Shown: positions 34,229 to 46,372 of the stretch, piece after piece
Numbering within the stretch: position 1 is the first letter of the stretch
Layout of the letters: each line of letters starts with the position of its first letter
Made by a program: the position numbers and the translations under genes
Notes under the pieces: model-generated
Database searches by the model: none
Seen by the model: the letters and a program-made list of their open reading frames with translations, nothing else
What the model was told of the DNA's origin: nothing
Source of the DNA: Citrobacter braakii
GTDB taxonomy: Bacteria; Pseudomonadota; Gammaproteobacteria; Enterobacterales; Enterobacteriaceae
Direction of reading: 5' to 3'
DNA length: 64,000 nucleotides
Assembly: GCF_002075345.1 (NCBI RefSeq)
Contig: NZ_NAEW01000006.1
Location: forward strand, 1-64,000

Positions 34229-35023
34229 ATGGCTATCTCAATCAAGACCCCTGAAGAAATCGAAAAAATGCGCGTCGCTGGCCGTCTGGCCGCCGATGTA
34301 CTGGAAATGATCGAACCGTTTGTTAAGCCAGGCGTCAGCACCGGCGAACTGGATCGCATCTGTAATGACTACATCGTGAATGAGCAGCAGGCCATTTCCG
34401 CCTGCCTGGGCTATCACGGTTATCCGAAGTCCGTGTGCATCTCTATTAATGAAGTGGTGTGCCATGGGATCCCGGACGACGCCAAGCTCCTGAAAGACGG
34501 CGATATCGTCAACATCGACGTAACCGTGATTAAAGACGAGTTCCACGGTGATACCTCGAAAATGTTCATCGTCGGCAAACCAACCATTCTGGGCGAGCGT
34601 TTGTGCCGCGTCACGCAGGAAAGCCTGTATCTGGCGCTGCGGATGGTAAAACCGGGTATTCGCCTGCGCACGCTGGGCGCTGCGATTCAGAAATACGCGG
34701 AAGGCGAAGGCTTCTCTGTGGTTCGTGAATATTGCGGTCACGGCATCGGTCGCGGCTTCCATGAAGAGCCGCAGGTTCTGCACTACGATGCAGACGACGG
34801 CGGTGTGGTACTGCAGCCGGGCATGACCTTCACCGTAGAACCCATGCTGAATGCCGGTGATTACCGCATCCGCACCATGAAAGACGGGTGGACGGTGAAA
34901 ACCAAAGATCGGAGCTTGTCTGCTCAGTACGAGCATACTATTGTGGTGACGGAAAAAGGCTGTGAAATTCTGACATTACGCAAGGATGACACCATCCCGG
35001 CGATTATCACACACGACGAATAA
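34229..35023 (+). CDS. map: Methionine aminopeptidase, type I
   Basis: Essential cytoplasmic metalloenzyme removing the initiator Met from nascent proteins with a small second residue. The 264-residue protein keeps the pita-bread fold motifs. Metal ligands lie in NIDVTVIKDEFHGDTSKMF (two Asp), GHGIGRGFHEEP (His), FTVEPML (Glu) and QYEHTIVVTEKG (Glu). It diverges from rpsB and is followed by a BIME, the second unit of which looks like a terminator. Confidence 0.97.
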   Translation: MAISIKTPEEIEKMRVAGRLAADVLEMIEPFVKPGVSTGELDRICNDYIVNEQQAISACLGYHGYPKSVCISINEVVCHGIPDDAKLLKDGDIVNIDVTVIKDEFHGDTSKMFIVGKPTILGERLCRVTQESLYLALRMVKPGIRLRTLGAAIQKYAEGEGFSVVREYCGHGIGRGFHEEPQVLHYDADDGGVVLQPGMTFTVEPMLNAGDYRIRTMKDGWTVKTKDRSLSAQYEHTIVVTEKGCEILTLRKDDTIPAIITHDE

Positions 35024-35029
35024 TGTTTT

Positions 35030-37810
<2,781 letters not shown>

Positions 37811-37841
37811 TGTTTTTATTTATTATGGAAAGAGTTTAACA

Positions 37842-38666
37842 ATGCAGCAGTTACAGAACGTTATTGAGTCCGCTTTCGAGCGCCGTGCCGACATTACTCC
37901 GGCAAATGTAGATACCGTAACCCGCGAAGCGGTGAATCAGGTTATTTCTTTACTGGATTCCGGTGCACTGCGCGTCGCAGAAAAGATTGAGGGTCAGTGG
38001 GTCACGCATCAGTGGCTGAAAAAGGCGGTCCTGCTCTCTTTCCGTATTAACGATAATCAGGTTATCGAAGGTGCGGAAAGCCGTTACTTCGATAAAGTGC
38101 CGATGAAATTCGCCAACTACGACGAAGCGCGCTTCCAGAAAGAAGGTTTCCGCGTGGTTCCGCCTGCGGCAGTGCGTCAGGGCGCGTTTATCGCCCGTAA
38201 CACCGTGCTGATGCCGTCTTACGTGAACATCGGCGCTTATGTTGATGAAGGTACGATGGTTGATACCTGGGCGACCGTGGGTTCCTGTGCGCAAATCGGT
38301 AAGAACGTACACCTGTCCGGTGGCGTTGGTATTGGTGGCGTACTGGAACCGTTGCAGGCTAACCCGACCATCATCGAAGACAACTGCTTCATCGGCGCGC
38401 GCTCTGAAGTGGTTGAAGGCGTGATCGTCGAAGAAGGCTCTGTCATTTCCATGGGTGTGTATATCGGCCAGAGCACCCGTATTTACGATCGCGAAACCGG
38501 CGAAGTGCATTACGGCCGCGTTCCGGCGGGCTCCGTGGTCGTCTCCGGCAACCTGCCGTCGAAAGATGGCAAATACAGCCTGTACTGCGCGGTGATTGTG
38601 AAGAAAGTCGATGCCAAAACGCGTGGCAAAGTGGGAATCAACGAACTGTTACGCACCATCGACTAA
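37842..38666 (+). CDS. dapD: 2,3,4,5-tetrahydropyridine-2,6-dicarboxylate N-succinyltransferase
   Basis: Lysine and diaminopimelate pathway enzyme transferring succinyl from succinyl-CoA to tetrahydrodipicolinate. The 274-residue trimeric protein has an N-terminal helical domain and a left-handed beta-helix with hexapeptide repeats ([35 protein letters not shown]). A C-terminal segment follows. Start ATG has AAAGAG upstream. A strong terminator follows. Confidence 0.97.
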   Translation: MQQLQNVIESAFERRADITPANVDTVTREAVNQVISLLDSGALRVAEKIEGQWVTHQWLKKAVLLSFRINDNQVIEGAESRYFDKVPMKFANYDEARFQKEGFRVVPPAAVRQGAFIARNTVLMPSYVNIGAYVDEGTMVDTWATVGSCAQIGKNVHLSGGVGIGGVLEPLQANPTIIEDNCFIGARSEVVEGVIVEEGSVISMGVYIGQSTRIYDRETGEVHYGRVPAGSVVVSGNLPSKDGKYSLYCAVIVKKVDAKTRGKVGINELLRTID

Positions 38667-38676
38667 CAGCGATTTG

Positions 38677-38703
38677 AAAAAGCGGGCTTAGCCCGCTTTT
38701 TTT
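38677..38703 (+). terminator. dapD terminator
   Basis: A stem of AAAAAGCGGGC / GCCCGC with loop TTA is followed by seven T. The A run on the other arm makes it potentially bidirectional. Confidence 0.93.
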
Positions 38704-38775
38704 ACATCTGCGAGTGGCATAAACAAGGCTTTTCGTTAATTATTCAATGGTTATAGTGAGCTTAAGGGTACCGCT

Positions 38776-39162
38776 ATGTATGACAATCTGAAAAGTCTGG
38801 GCATTACTAATCCTGAAGAGATCGATCGTTACAGCCTGCGGCAAGAAGCCAACAACGATATCCTGAAAATCTATTTCCAGAAGGATAAAGGCGAGTTTTT
38901 TGCCAAGAGCGTGAAGTTCAAATATCCCCGTCAGCGTAAAACGGTTGTCGCCGATGGCGTCGGTCAGGGTTACAAAGAAGTGCAGGAGATCAGTCCCAAC
39001 CTGCGCTACGTGATCGACGAACTGGATCAGATCTGCCAGCGAGATCGCAGCGAAGTCGATCTTAAACGCAAGATCCTCGATGATTTACGTCATCTGGAAA
39101 GCGTCGTGACCAACAAGATCAGCGAGATTGAAGCCGATCTGGAAAAACTAACGCGCAAATAA
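38776..39162 (+). CDS. yaeH: DUF3461 family protein YaeH
   Basis: Conserved 128-residue cytoplasmic protein of unknown function (UPF0325). It is highly charged and largely helical, with [20 protein letters not shown] at the N-terminus and a coiled-coil-like C-terminal half ([20 protein letters not shown]). In E. coli K-12 yaeI lies between dapD and this gene; here only 109 bp separate them. It converges on cdaR with a REP palindrome between. Confidence 0.92.
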   Translation: MYDNLKSLGITNPEEIDRYSLRQEANNDILKIYFQKDKGEFFAKSVKFKYPRQRKTVVADGVGQGYKEVQEISPNLRYVIDELDQICQRDRSEVDLKRKILDDLRHLESVVTNKISEIEADLEKLTRK

Positions 39163-39170
39163 GTAGATTG

Positions 39171-39200
39171 TTGCCTGATAGCGCTACGCTTATCAGGCAA
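39171..39200. repeat. REP palindrome between yaeH and cdaR
   Basis: TTGCCTGATA and TATCAGGCAA form a perfect 10 bp inverted repeat around GCGCTACGCT, itself partly self-complementary. It sits between convergent genes and probably protects both 3' ends. Confidence 0.85.
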
Positions 39201-39204
39201 TTAA

Positions 39205-40362
39205 TCAATGCTGCTCATCCAGCTGCAACGCCACATACAGCAGCAGTCGATCGTCAAAATTCCCCAGATCCAGCCCGGTCAGCTCTGAAATACGGTTCAG
39301 GCGATACTCCAGCGTATTGCGGTGAATAAACAATGCTTTTGAGGTCGCCAGCGGCTGAACGTTATGTCGAAACCATGCCGATAATGTTCGACGCAGCAAA
39401 CCGTTGTTATCCATCGCTTTCAGCCTTACCAGCGGGCGCGCCAGCTCATTGGCCTGCCAGCCGCCGCGCAGGCTGTCCAGCAGCACCGGCAGCATCAAGT
39501 CCTGATAGAAATAGCTCCGGCTTTCCGGCATCCGCTGCTTGCCGACCATCATGGTGGTGCGCGCCGTACGATACGAACGGGCAATGCTGCCGGGCCCGGT
39601 AAAATAGTTGCCCAGCGACACGCGAAAACGCAGTTGTCCATTCTCTTTCATGCGGGCAATCAGTTGCTCAACGCGCTTGCGATGATCTTCAGCGTCCCAG
39701 CGGCCAAACTGATTGAGCGCTGGTTTCAGCACCACCATCTCGGTCAGAGAAACAATCGCAATCAGATTATTACGTTCGGGCGTAGTCAACGCGTTCTGCA
39801 ATTGCTGTAGCTCCGCCATCGCACTATCAACGCCAAGCTGACCGCTGTCGACCTCCACTACCGCCACCACGCGCGGCTGGTTCAAATCAATGCCCAATCG
39901 CTGTGCCCATTCCATCAGCGCTGGGGTATTCTCTTCAGCCTGAATCAGGTTCATCACCAGCTCTTCACGCAGACGGCTATCCTGCGCTAACAGATGCATC
40001 AGACGCGACTGTTCCAGCATCATTTCGGCGGTCATGCACACCAGTTCGCCATACTTGCGCAGATGTTCCGGCTCGCCAGTAAGACCGATAACGCCAACGA
40101 TTTCGCCTTCCAGACGCAGCGGCAGGTTTATCCCCTGACGCACACCGTGTAAATGCCGGGCTACCGCATCGTCAATATCGACCACCCGACCTTGTGAAAG
40201 CACCAGCAGCGCGCCTTCGTGCAATTCACCAATTCGTTCGCGATCGCCGCTGCCAATGATCCGCCCGCGGGCATCCATTACGTTGATATTGGTATCAATG
40301 ATGCGCATGGTTCGCGCTACAATATCCTGCGCCATTTTGGTATCAAGATGCCAGCCAGCCAT
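39205..40362 (-). CDS. cdaR: Sugar diacid (glucarate/galactarate) utilisation regulator
   Basis: Transcriptional activator of gar/gud operons responding to glucarate, galactarate and glycerate. The ATG at 40362 has an ideal AGGAGGGG Shine-Dalgarno and gives 385 residues, the E. coli length; 23 codons upstream are spurious. The N-terminal sugar-diacid recognition domain carries MDARGRIIGSGDRERIGE. The C-terminal PucR-type helix-turn-helix carries ATSKALFIHRNTLEYRLNRI. The regulated operons are not in this window. Confidence 0.95.
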   Translation of the reverse strand: MAGWHLDTKMAQDIVARTMRIIDTNINVMDARGRIIGSGDRERIGELHEGALLVLSQGRVVDIDDAVARHLHGVRQGINLPLRLEGEIVGVIGLTGEPEHLRKYGELVCMTAEMMLEQSRLMHLLAQDSRLREELVMNLIQAEENTPALMEWAQRLGIDLNQPRVVAVVEVDSGQLGVDSAMAELQQLQNALTTPERNNLIAIVSLTEMVVLKPALNQFGRWDAEDHRKRVEQLIARMKENGQLRFRVSLGNYFTGPGSIARSYRTARTTMMVGKQRMPESRSYFYQDLMLPVLLDSLRGGWQANELARPLVRLKAMDNNGLLRRTLSAWFRHNVQPLATSKALFIHRNTLEYRLNRISELTGLDLGNFDDRLLLYVALQLDEQH

Positions 40363-40469
40363 AAACCCCTCCTGTGAGCAGAGCTCAAGCATAGGGAAGA
40401 TAATAAGCGGCGGCATTGTGCAACTGCACAAAGCGAGAGGGAGAAGTATGGAGTTGTGGGAAGTATCAC

Positions 40470-40502
40470 AAAAAGAAACCCCTTCCTGTGCAGGAAGGGG
40501 TT
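40470..40502 (-). terminator. degP terminator
   Basis: A perfect 12 bp stem AACCCCTTCCTG / CAGGAAGGGGTT with a 2 nt loop; on the minus strand it is followed by TCTTTTT. It lies directly after the degP stop and before cdaR. Confidence 0.9.
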
Positions 40503-40510
40503 GAGAGAGA

Positions 40511-41944
40511 TTACTGCATCAACAGATAGATAGAGCTGTCACCACGCTGAATGTTCAGCGCCAGTACAGCCGGTTTGCTGTCGAGGATTTTGCGCAGTTC
40601 GGCGATATTTTTCACCGGCTGCTGGTTCGCACCGATAATCACATCCCCTTTCTTCAGGCCAATCCGTGCAGCCGGAGAATTCGCTTTCACCTCGCTGACC
40701 ACGACCCCTTTGTCCTGGCCTTTGTTGCTCATATCAGCCCCTTCAATGCCTTTGAAGATAGAGCTGGAATCAACCTGAGTCTGGCTGCTCTGCTGCAGTT
40801 CCAGATTCACAGTGACCGGCTTACCGTCACGCAACAGGCCAAGGTTAATTTTGCTGCCTACCGGCATCGTACCCACCTGCGCACGCAGGGCGGCGAAGCT
40901 GCTGATCGGTTTACCGTTCAGGGAGGTAATCACATCCCCGGCTTTAATACCTGCTTTCGCTGCGGAAGAGTTCGGCATCACCTGGCTGACAAATGCGCCA
41001 CGCTGAGCATCAACTTTCATCGCTTTCGCCAGCTCAGAGCTCAGCTCGGTACCCATAATACCCAGCTCACCGCGTTTAACCTGACCAAACTCAACCATCT
41101 GTGACGTCAGGTTTTTCACCATGTTGCTCGGGATTGCAAAGCCGATACCGATGTTACCGCCGTCCGGCGCAAGGATCGCGGTGTTAATACCGATCAGCTC
41201 ACCGTTCAGGTTAACCAGTGCGCCACCGGAGTTACCCCGGTTGATCGCGGCATCCGTCTGAATAAAGTTTTCGTAGTTTTCCGCGTTCAGGCCGCTACGG
41301 CCCAGCGCAGAAACAATACCGGAGGTCACGGTCTCACCGAGGCCAAACGGGTTACCAATTGCTACGGTGTAATCACCCACACGCAGCGCGTCGGAATCTG
41401 CCAGCTTAATCGCCGTCAGGTTTTTCGGATCCTGAATTTGGATCAGCGCGATATCGGAGCGCGGATCTTTACCCACAATCTTCGCATCAAATTTACGGCC
41501 ATCGCTCAACTGAACCTTAATCACCGTGGCGTTATCTACCACGTGGTTGTTGGTCACGACATACCCTTTCGCGGCATCAATAATTACGCCGGAACCCAGC
41601 GCCATAAATTTCTGCTGCTGGCCGCCGCCGTTGTCAGCGCCCGGTGCGCCGCCCTGGCAGAACGGTGAACTCTGGAACGGTGAACCGTCCTGGCAGAATG
41701 GTGAATTATCACCGAAGAACTGCTGGAAATTACGCGGCATACGCGGCGTATTTACCGTCGTGCTCCCCTCGACGTTAATGCTTACCACCGATGGCATCAC
41801 TTTTTCGAGCATCGGGGCCAGGCTTGGCATCTGTTGGGCGGTCATTGCTGAAGACGACGTCTCAGCCGCTGTGGCAGACAGGGGGGACAACGCCAAACCT
41901 AAACTCAGAGCCAGTGCACTCATTGCTAATGTGGTTTTTTTCAT
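40511..41944 (-). CDS. degP: Periplasmic serine endoprotease/chaperone DegP (HtrA)
   Basis: Periplasmic quality-control protease-chaperone that degrades or shelters misfolded envelope proteins in cage-like oligomers. The 477-residue precursor (E. coli 474) has a signal peptide ending SATA, the Q-rich LA loop with two Cys (SPFCQDG and SPFCQGG), the triad His134 (TNNHVV), Asp164 (DPRSDIAL) and Ser239 (RGNSGGAL), and two PDZ domains. It is driven by a clear sigma-E promoter; Cpx control is known in E. coli but I did not resolve a CpxR box. Confidence 0.97.
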   Translation of the reverse strand: MKKTTLAMSALALSLGLALSPLSATAAETSSSAMTAQQMPSLAPMLEKVMPSVVSINVEGSTTVNTPRMPRNFQQFFGDNSPFCQDGSPFQSSPFCQGGAPGADNGGGQQQKFMALGSGVIIDAAKGYVVTNNHVVDNATVIKVQLSDGRKFDAKIVGKDPRSDIALIQIQDPKNLTAIKLADSDALRVGDYTVAIGNPFGLGETVTSGIVSALGRSGLNAENYENFIQTDAAINRGNSGGALVNLNGELIGINTAILAPDGGNIGIGFAIPSNMVKNLTSQMVEFGQVKRGELGIMGTELSSELAKAMKVDAQRGAFVSQVMPNSSAAKAGIKAGDVITSLNGKPISSFAALRAQVGTMPVGSKINLGLLRDGKPVTVNLELQQSSQTQVDSSSIFKGIEGADMSNKGQDKGVVVSEVKANSPAARIGLKKGDVIIGANQQPVKNIAELRKILDSKPAVLALNIQRGDSSIYLLMQ

Positions 41945-41989
41945 GTGTTTCGTTCTCGATTAACAGGTAACGCAAAATTGCTGTATACG

Positions 41990-42017
41990 TCAGAGTCGTT
42001 TTATAGCGCTAAGTTCC
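41990..42017 (-). promoter_or_regulatory. Sigma-E promoter of degP
   Basis: On the minus strand GGAACTT (42011-42017), 16 bp, then TCTGA (41990-41994) is a near-perfect sigma-E promoter, 45 bp upstream of the degP ATG. It matches the known E. coli degP promoter architecture. Confidence 0.92.
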
Positions 42018-42073
42018 AGAATTGAGTTTAAGGAAAAAGTAAAATTTTATTGGCCGTCTTTACAAATGAGTAT

Positions 42074-43591
42074 TTATTGTTCTACGGCCATCAAGCGACG
42101 ATATTCATCCCAGGCATACAGATCGGTCATCCCGCTGATATAATCCTGAATCAGCCGGCAGCGATAATAATATTCCATTACCGAAAACTCAGCGCAACCC
42201 GTTGATATTTTACTAACCGCCTCGACATAAGCAAGACGATGGCGAGTAGACAACTTCTGAAATAATCGTGATTCGATAGGAAAACGTTTAACTCTTTCAT
42301 TGTCGACCAGCTCAGTAAAATCTGACTGGGACATTTTTAATAAAGGCTGATAGATCTCCAGCAACCCGCTGATCACCCGATACCCCTGCAATTCCAACTG
42401 CTCAACGTCCGGATGACTAAATACGTGTTTTACCGCCACATTTTTATAGACCCCCAGCAACTGACTAAAGCTACTGGCATCTTCTAACAGCGCGTGATTA
42501 AAGCTGCCGTCAAAAACCTGCGGTAAATTATCAATAAACCGCTGGGCTGCATACGGCACCAGTTTATTCAGCGTATTGACGCGTAAATACATAAAGAACT
42601 GATCTTCCGTGCTCCGGCTTAATGTATTTGAACGTGATTTCTCCCAGGCATTCTCAACAACCTGGCTAAACAGGGAACCTTTTTCGTGATGCCCCCACGC
42701 CTCATGCAGATGGTGATAAAGTTGTTCGACACTAAAGATTCTTTTCTCAACGGCATCTTCCAGGTCGGCCACGCAATAAGAGATATCATCGGCAGCTTCC
42801 ATTATCCAGGTTAACGGAAAGCGACTGTAGGGCGCTAATGATAATTCTTTACGTAACCGTTCAATATACGGTTCTTCAGAAAGGTAATAGCCCGGTTTCT
42901 TCATTAAATAGTCATGCGTCGTAGGCGTACTTCCGCGCCACCACGCCGGACGGGTATATTTTAAAATACCACCAACCTGAGCCCAGGTAAGATTCATACG
43001 CATCAAAGTATGCACCAGACGAATCCCTTGGGCATTACCTTCAAAATGGCACAGGTCCTGGCGCACCTTACGGCGAATATCATTCAGCGACTCTTCGCCT
43101 TCGCGCAAACGTAACGCCGCCACCAGGCAGCGGTCATCGCTGAGGGGCTGACTTTCCGCGTCGGCGGGATACAGCCGCTGGCGGAACCAGTCATTAATCG
43201 CCGCTTCACCAAAATGACCAAACGGCGGATTGCCAATGTCATGCATCAGGCACGACATTTCGACAATACTCTCAAACGGTCCCGTCAGTTCATCCAGACC
43301 ATACTGCTCCAGCAGTTTTAGTTCTTTCAGTCGGCTGAGGATCTCTTTAGCGATATAGCGCCCAACTTGCTGAACTTCCATCGAGTGCGTCAGGCGCGTG
43401 CGCACCGCCGCGTTACGTTCCAGCGGAAAGACCTGGGTTTTTTGTTGCAGTCGGCGAATAGCCGGAGAATTGATAATACGTCCACGATCGCTTTCGAAAA
43501 TACGCAGGATCTCATGCTCCGTCTTCACGCCCTGCGGCGAACGGTAACGACGATGCCAGTTTATTTTTTTTCGGAAATCGATCTGTACCAT
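42074..43591 (-). CDS. dgt: Deoxyguanosinetriphosphate triphosphohydrolase
   Basis: HD-superfamily enzyme that hydrolyses dGTP to deoxyguanosine and tripolyphosphate, tuning dNTP pools and limiting some phages. It is 505 residues, the E. coli length. The metal-binding HD motif is [16 protein letters not shown] near 115-130, with upstream [15 protein letters not shown] supplying a His and [17 protein letters not shown] supplying Asp. It diverges from mtn with an 83 bp gap and runs toward degP. Confidence 0.96.
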   Translation of the reverse strand: MVQIDFRKKINWHRRYRSPQGVKTEHEILRIFESDRGRIINSPAIRRLQQKTQVFPLERNAAVRTRLTHSMEVQQVGRYIAKEILSRLKELKLLEQYGLDELTGPFESIVEMSCLMHDIGNPPFGHFGEAAINDWFRQRLYPADAESQPLSDDRCLVAALRLREGEESLNDIRRKVRQDLCHFEGNAQGIRLVHTLMRMNLTWAQVGGILKYTRPAWWRGSTPTTHDYLMKKPGYYLSEEPYIERLRKELSLAPYSRFPLTWIMEAADDISYCVADLEDAVEKRIFSVEQLYHHLHEAWGHHEKGSLFSQVVENAWEKSRSNTLSRSTEDQFFMYLRVNTLNKLVPYAAQRFIDNLPQVFDGSFNHALLEDASSFSQLLGVYKNVAVKHVFSHPDVEQLELQGYRVISGLLEIYQPLLKMSQSDFTELVDNERVKRFPIESRLFQKLSTRHRLAYVEAVSKISTGCAEFSVMEYYYRCRLIQDYISGMTDLYAWDEYRRLMAVEQ

Positions 43592-43674
43592 ATCCTCTCC
43601 CGCCTGAGAAATGCGCTACCCCTTAAGCGCATGATAGACTATGCCCTCAAATCTGGCTTATCGCGAGTAAATCT

Positions 43675-44373
43675 ATGAAAATCGGCATCATTGGTGCAAT
43701 GGAAGAAGAAGTTACGCTACTGCGTGACAAAATCGAAAACCGTCAGACCCTCTCTCTCGGCGGTTGTGAAATTTACACCGGCCAACTGAACGGTACAGAG
43801 GTTGCGCTACTGAAATCAGGTATCGGTAAAGTGGCGGCGGCGCTGGGCGCTACGCTGCTGCTTGAACGCTGCAAGCCGGATGCCATCATTAACACCGGTT
43901 CCGCGGGCGGCCTGGCCTCTACGCTGAAAGTCGGCGATATTGTGGTTTCTGACGAAGCGCGCTATCACGATGCCGACGTTACCGCCTTTGGCTATGAATT
44001 TGGTCAGTTACCGGGCTGCCCGGCTGGTTTTAAAGCCGATCCTGCGCTAATTGCTGCAGCAGAATCCTGCATTGCGCAACTCAATCTGAACGCCGTTCGC
44101 GGACTAATCGTCAGCGGCGATGCCTTCATTAATGGCTCCGTGGGCCTGGCTAAAATTAAGCATAACTTCCCGCAGGCCATTGCCGTTGAAATGGAAGCGA
44201 CCGCGATTGCGCACGTTTGCCATAACTTCAATGTGCCGTTTGTCGTGGTTCGCGCCATCTCTGACGTCGCCGATCAGCAGTCCCATCTCAGCTTTGACGA
44301 GTTCCTGGTTGTTGCCGCGAAACAGTCAAGTCTGATGGTTGAAACGCTGGTACAGAAACTGGCGCATGGCTAA
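43675..44373 (+). CDS. mtn: 5'-methylthioadenosine/S-adenosylhomocysteine nucleosidase
   Basis: Cleaves the glycosidic bond of MTA, SAH and 5'-deoxyadenosine, recycling methylthio groups and feeding AI-2 synthesis through LuxS. It is 232 residues. The phosphorylase fold carries IGAMEEEV with catalytic Glu12, NTGSAGGL, the substrate loop [14 protein letters not shown] and the catalytic Asp in [12 protein letters not shown]. It overlaps btuF by 8 bp (ATGGCTAA). Confidence 0.97.
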   Translation: MKIGIIGAMEEEVTLLRDKIENRQTLSLGGCEIYTGQLNGTEVALLKSGIGKVAAALGATLLLERCKPDAIINTGSAGGLASTLKVGDIVVSDEARYHDADVTAFGYEFGQLPGCPAGFKADPALIAAAESCIAQLNLNAVRGLIVSGDAFINGSVGLAKIKHNFPQAIAVEMEATAIAHVCHNFNVPFVVVRAISDVADQQSHLSFDEFLVVAAKQSSLMVETLVQKLAHG

Positions 44374-45166
44374 ATTACTCTCCAGGGCGCTGGTCGCCCT
44401 GCTATTCACTCTTCCGGCGTTCCTGTACGCCGCACCGCGTGTTGTGACGCTTTCTCCAGCCAATACCGAACTCGCCTTTGCCGCCGGCATTACACCCGTA
44501 GGCGTCAGTAGCTACTCAAACTACCCGCCAGCGGCCAAAAATATCGAGGAGGTTTCCACCTGGCAAGGTATGAACCTTGAACGCATTGTGGCGCTTAAAC
44601 CGGATTTAGTCGTCGCCTGGCGCGGGGGAAATGCTGAGCGGCAGGTGAATCAACTGACCGCCCTGGGAATTAAGGTCATCTGGGTGGACGCCGTTACCAT
44701 CGAGCAGGTCGCCGATGCGCTCCGCCAGCTGGCAGCGTGGAGCCCAAAACCTGAGCAGGCCAAACAGGCGGCGCAAACCATGCTTGATGACTATGCTTTA
44801 CTAAAATCTCGGTATGCCAACAAACCGAAAAAACGCGTGTTTCTCCAGTTTGGCGCAAATCCTCTGTTTACCAGTGGAAAAGGCTCCATTCAGCACGAAG
44901 TTCTTGAGGTATGCGGTGGAGAAAACATCTTTGCCGGCAGTCGGGTTCCCTGGCCACAGGTTAGCCGTGAGCAGGTCCTGGCACGAGCGCCCCAGGCTAT
45001 TGTTGCAACCGGAGGGCCAGGCGAAACTCTGAAAATTGAACAATACTGGGGAAACCAGCTAAAAATACCCATTATTACACTTAATAGTGACTGGTTCGAA
45101 CGCGCGAGCCCGCGTATTATCCTCGCCGCAAAACAACTCTGTAATGCGCTTTCACAGATAAATTAG
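44366..45166 (+). CDS. btuF: Vitamin B12-binding periplasmic protein
   Basis: Periplasmic binding protein delivering cobalamin to the BtuCD ABC importer (encoded elsewhere). The ATG overlapping the mtn stop gives 266 residues, the E. coli length; the 9-codon upstream extension lies in mtn. A signal peptide ends near LYAA before [19 protein letters not shown]. Class III binding-protein features include SSYSNYPP and [14 protein letters not shown]. Translationally coupled to mtn and followed by yadS after 37 bp. Confidence 0.95.
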   Translation: MAKLLSRALVALLFTLPAFLYAAPRVVTLSPANTELAFAAGITPVGVSSYSNYPPAAKNIEEVSTWQGMNLERIVALKPDLVVAWRGGNAERQVNQLTALGIKVIWVDAVTIEQVADALRQLAAWSPKPEQAKQAAQTMLDDYALLKSRYANKPKKRVFLQFGANPLFTSGKGSIQHEVLEVCGGENIFAGSRVPWPQVSREQVLARAPQAIVATGGPGETLKIEQYWGNQLKIPIITLNSDWFERASPRIILAAKQLCNALSQIN

Positions 45167-45203
45167 CGCCTGCCCCCACCAGGTCTGTTGTGAGGATTTA
45201 AAA

Positions 45204-45827
45204 ATGCTCGTCTATTGGCTGGATATTGTCGGTACCGCGGTATTTGCTATCTCTGGCGTCTTACTGGCCGGAAAATTGCGAATGGACCCGTTTGGCGTCC
45301 TGGTCCTCGGGGTGGTTACCGCCGTTGGCGGCGGAACGATCCGCGATATGGCGCTGGATCATGGGCCGGTATTTTGGGTTAAGGATCCCACCGATCTGGT
45401 GGTGGCAATGATCACCAGCATGCTGACAATCCTGCTGGTACGTCAGCCACGACGTTTACCGAAGTGGATCCTTCCGGTGCTGGATGCCGTTGGCCTGGCG
45501 GTGTTCGTGGGGATTGGCGTCAATAAAGCATTTCTCGCAGGGACGGGTCCCCTGGTGGCGATCTGTATGGGGGTGATTACCGGCGTCGGCGGCGGGATCA
45601 TTCGCGACGTGTTAGCTCGTGAAGTCCCGATGATTCTGCGCACCGAAATCTACGCCACGGCATGTATTATCGGCGGGATCGTGCATGCGACAGCGTTTTA
45701 TACCTTTAATGTATCGCTGGAAAACGCCAGTATGATGGGGATGATCGTCACCCTGCTGATTAGGCTTGCCGCCATTCGCTGGCATTTGAAATTGCCGACG
45801 TTTGCACTGGATGATAACGGGCGTTGA
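45204..45827 (+). CDS. yadS: TRIC cation channel family protein YadS
   Basis: Small inner-membrane protein of the UPF0126/TRIC family. Bacterial TRIC relatives form trimeric monovalent-cation channels; the E. coli protein has been linked to glycine uptake in some family members, so its exact role is open. The 207-residue product has about seven hydrophobic segments in two repeated halves, each with a glycine motif (TAVGGGTIRDM and TGVGGGIIRDV). It ends at a BIME shared with the convergent erpA. Confidence 0.9.
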   Translation: MLVYWLDIVGTAVFAISGVLLAGKLRMDPFGVLVLGVVTAVGGGTIRDMALDHGPVFWVKDPTDLVVAMITSMLTILLVRQPRRLPKWILPVLDAVGLAVFVGIGVNKAFLAGTGPLVAICMGVITGVGGGIIRDVLAREVPMILRTEIYATACIIGGIVHATAFYTFNVSLENASMMGMIVTLLIRLAAIRWHLKLPTFALDDNGR

Positions 45828-45845
45828 TGTGATGATGCAGAACAT

Positions 45846-45880
45846 GTAGGCCGGATAAGGCGTTTACGCCGCCAACCGGC
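45846..45880. repeat. REP unit 1 between yadS and erpA
   Basis: GTAGGCCGGATAAGGCG faces CGCCGCCAACCGGC, a REP palindrome. With the unit at 45884 it forms a BIME between two convergent genes. Confidence 0.85.
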
Positions 45881-45883
45881 ACA

Positions 45884-45915
45884 TTGCCCGGTGGCGCTAC
45901 GCTTACCGGGCCTAC
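45884..45915. repeat. REP unit 2 between yadS and erpA
   Basis: TTGCCCGGTGGCGC faces GCTTACCGGGCCTAC. It is in inverted orientation to unit 1, the usual BIME arrangement. Confidence 0.85.
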
Positions 45916-45946
45916 ACCATCAGACCATCGGTATTACAGGCAGCAA

Positions 45947-46291
45947 TCAGATGCTGAAAGAAGAACCACACCCGCAGGTGCTTTTCGCATTGGGGTTAGT
46001 CACAACGAAGCGGGAACCTTCCAGACCTTCGGTATAGTCAACCGCGCCGCCCACCAGATATTGCAGGCTCATCGGATCAACCACCAGACCCACACCTTGT
46101 TTCTCAATGGTCATATCACCATCGTTCACCTGATCATCAAAGGTGAAACCGTACTGGAAACCGCTGCAACCACCGCCGGTGATATACACGCGTAATTTCA
46201 GATTCGGGTTATCTTCGTCAGCGATCAGGCTTTTTACTTTATTGGCTGCTGCTTCAGTAAATTGCAGTGGCAGCGCTACGTCATCACTCAT
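45947..46291 (-). CDS. erpA: Iron-sulfur cluster insertion protein ErpA
   Basis: A-type carrier that delivers Fe-S clusters, essential for IspG/IspH of isoprenoid synthesis and for respiratory enzymes. The start [11 protein letters not shown] gives 114 residues, the E. coli length; 15 codons upstream are unsupported. The three cluster-binding cysteines are Cys42 ([10 protein letters not shown]), Cys106 and Cys108 (STCGCGSSF). Supplying IspG/IspH links it functionally to dxr and uppS in this window. Confidence 0.96.
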   Translation of the reverse strand: MSDDVALPLQFTEAAANKVKSLIADEDNPNLKLRVYITGGGCSGFQYGFTFDDQVNDGDMTIEKQGVGLVVDPMSLQYLVGGAVDYTEGLEGSRFVVTNPNAKSTCGCGSSFSI

Positions 46292-46372
46292 ATTTTGCTC
46301 CAAACGACATTGGCAATTGGGCAAATTATAACCCAATGGTTAAGGCCATTATCTAATACCCTGGTATTTCGT

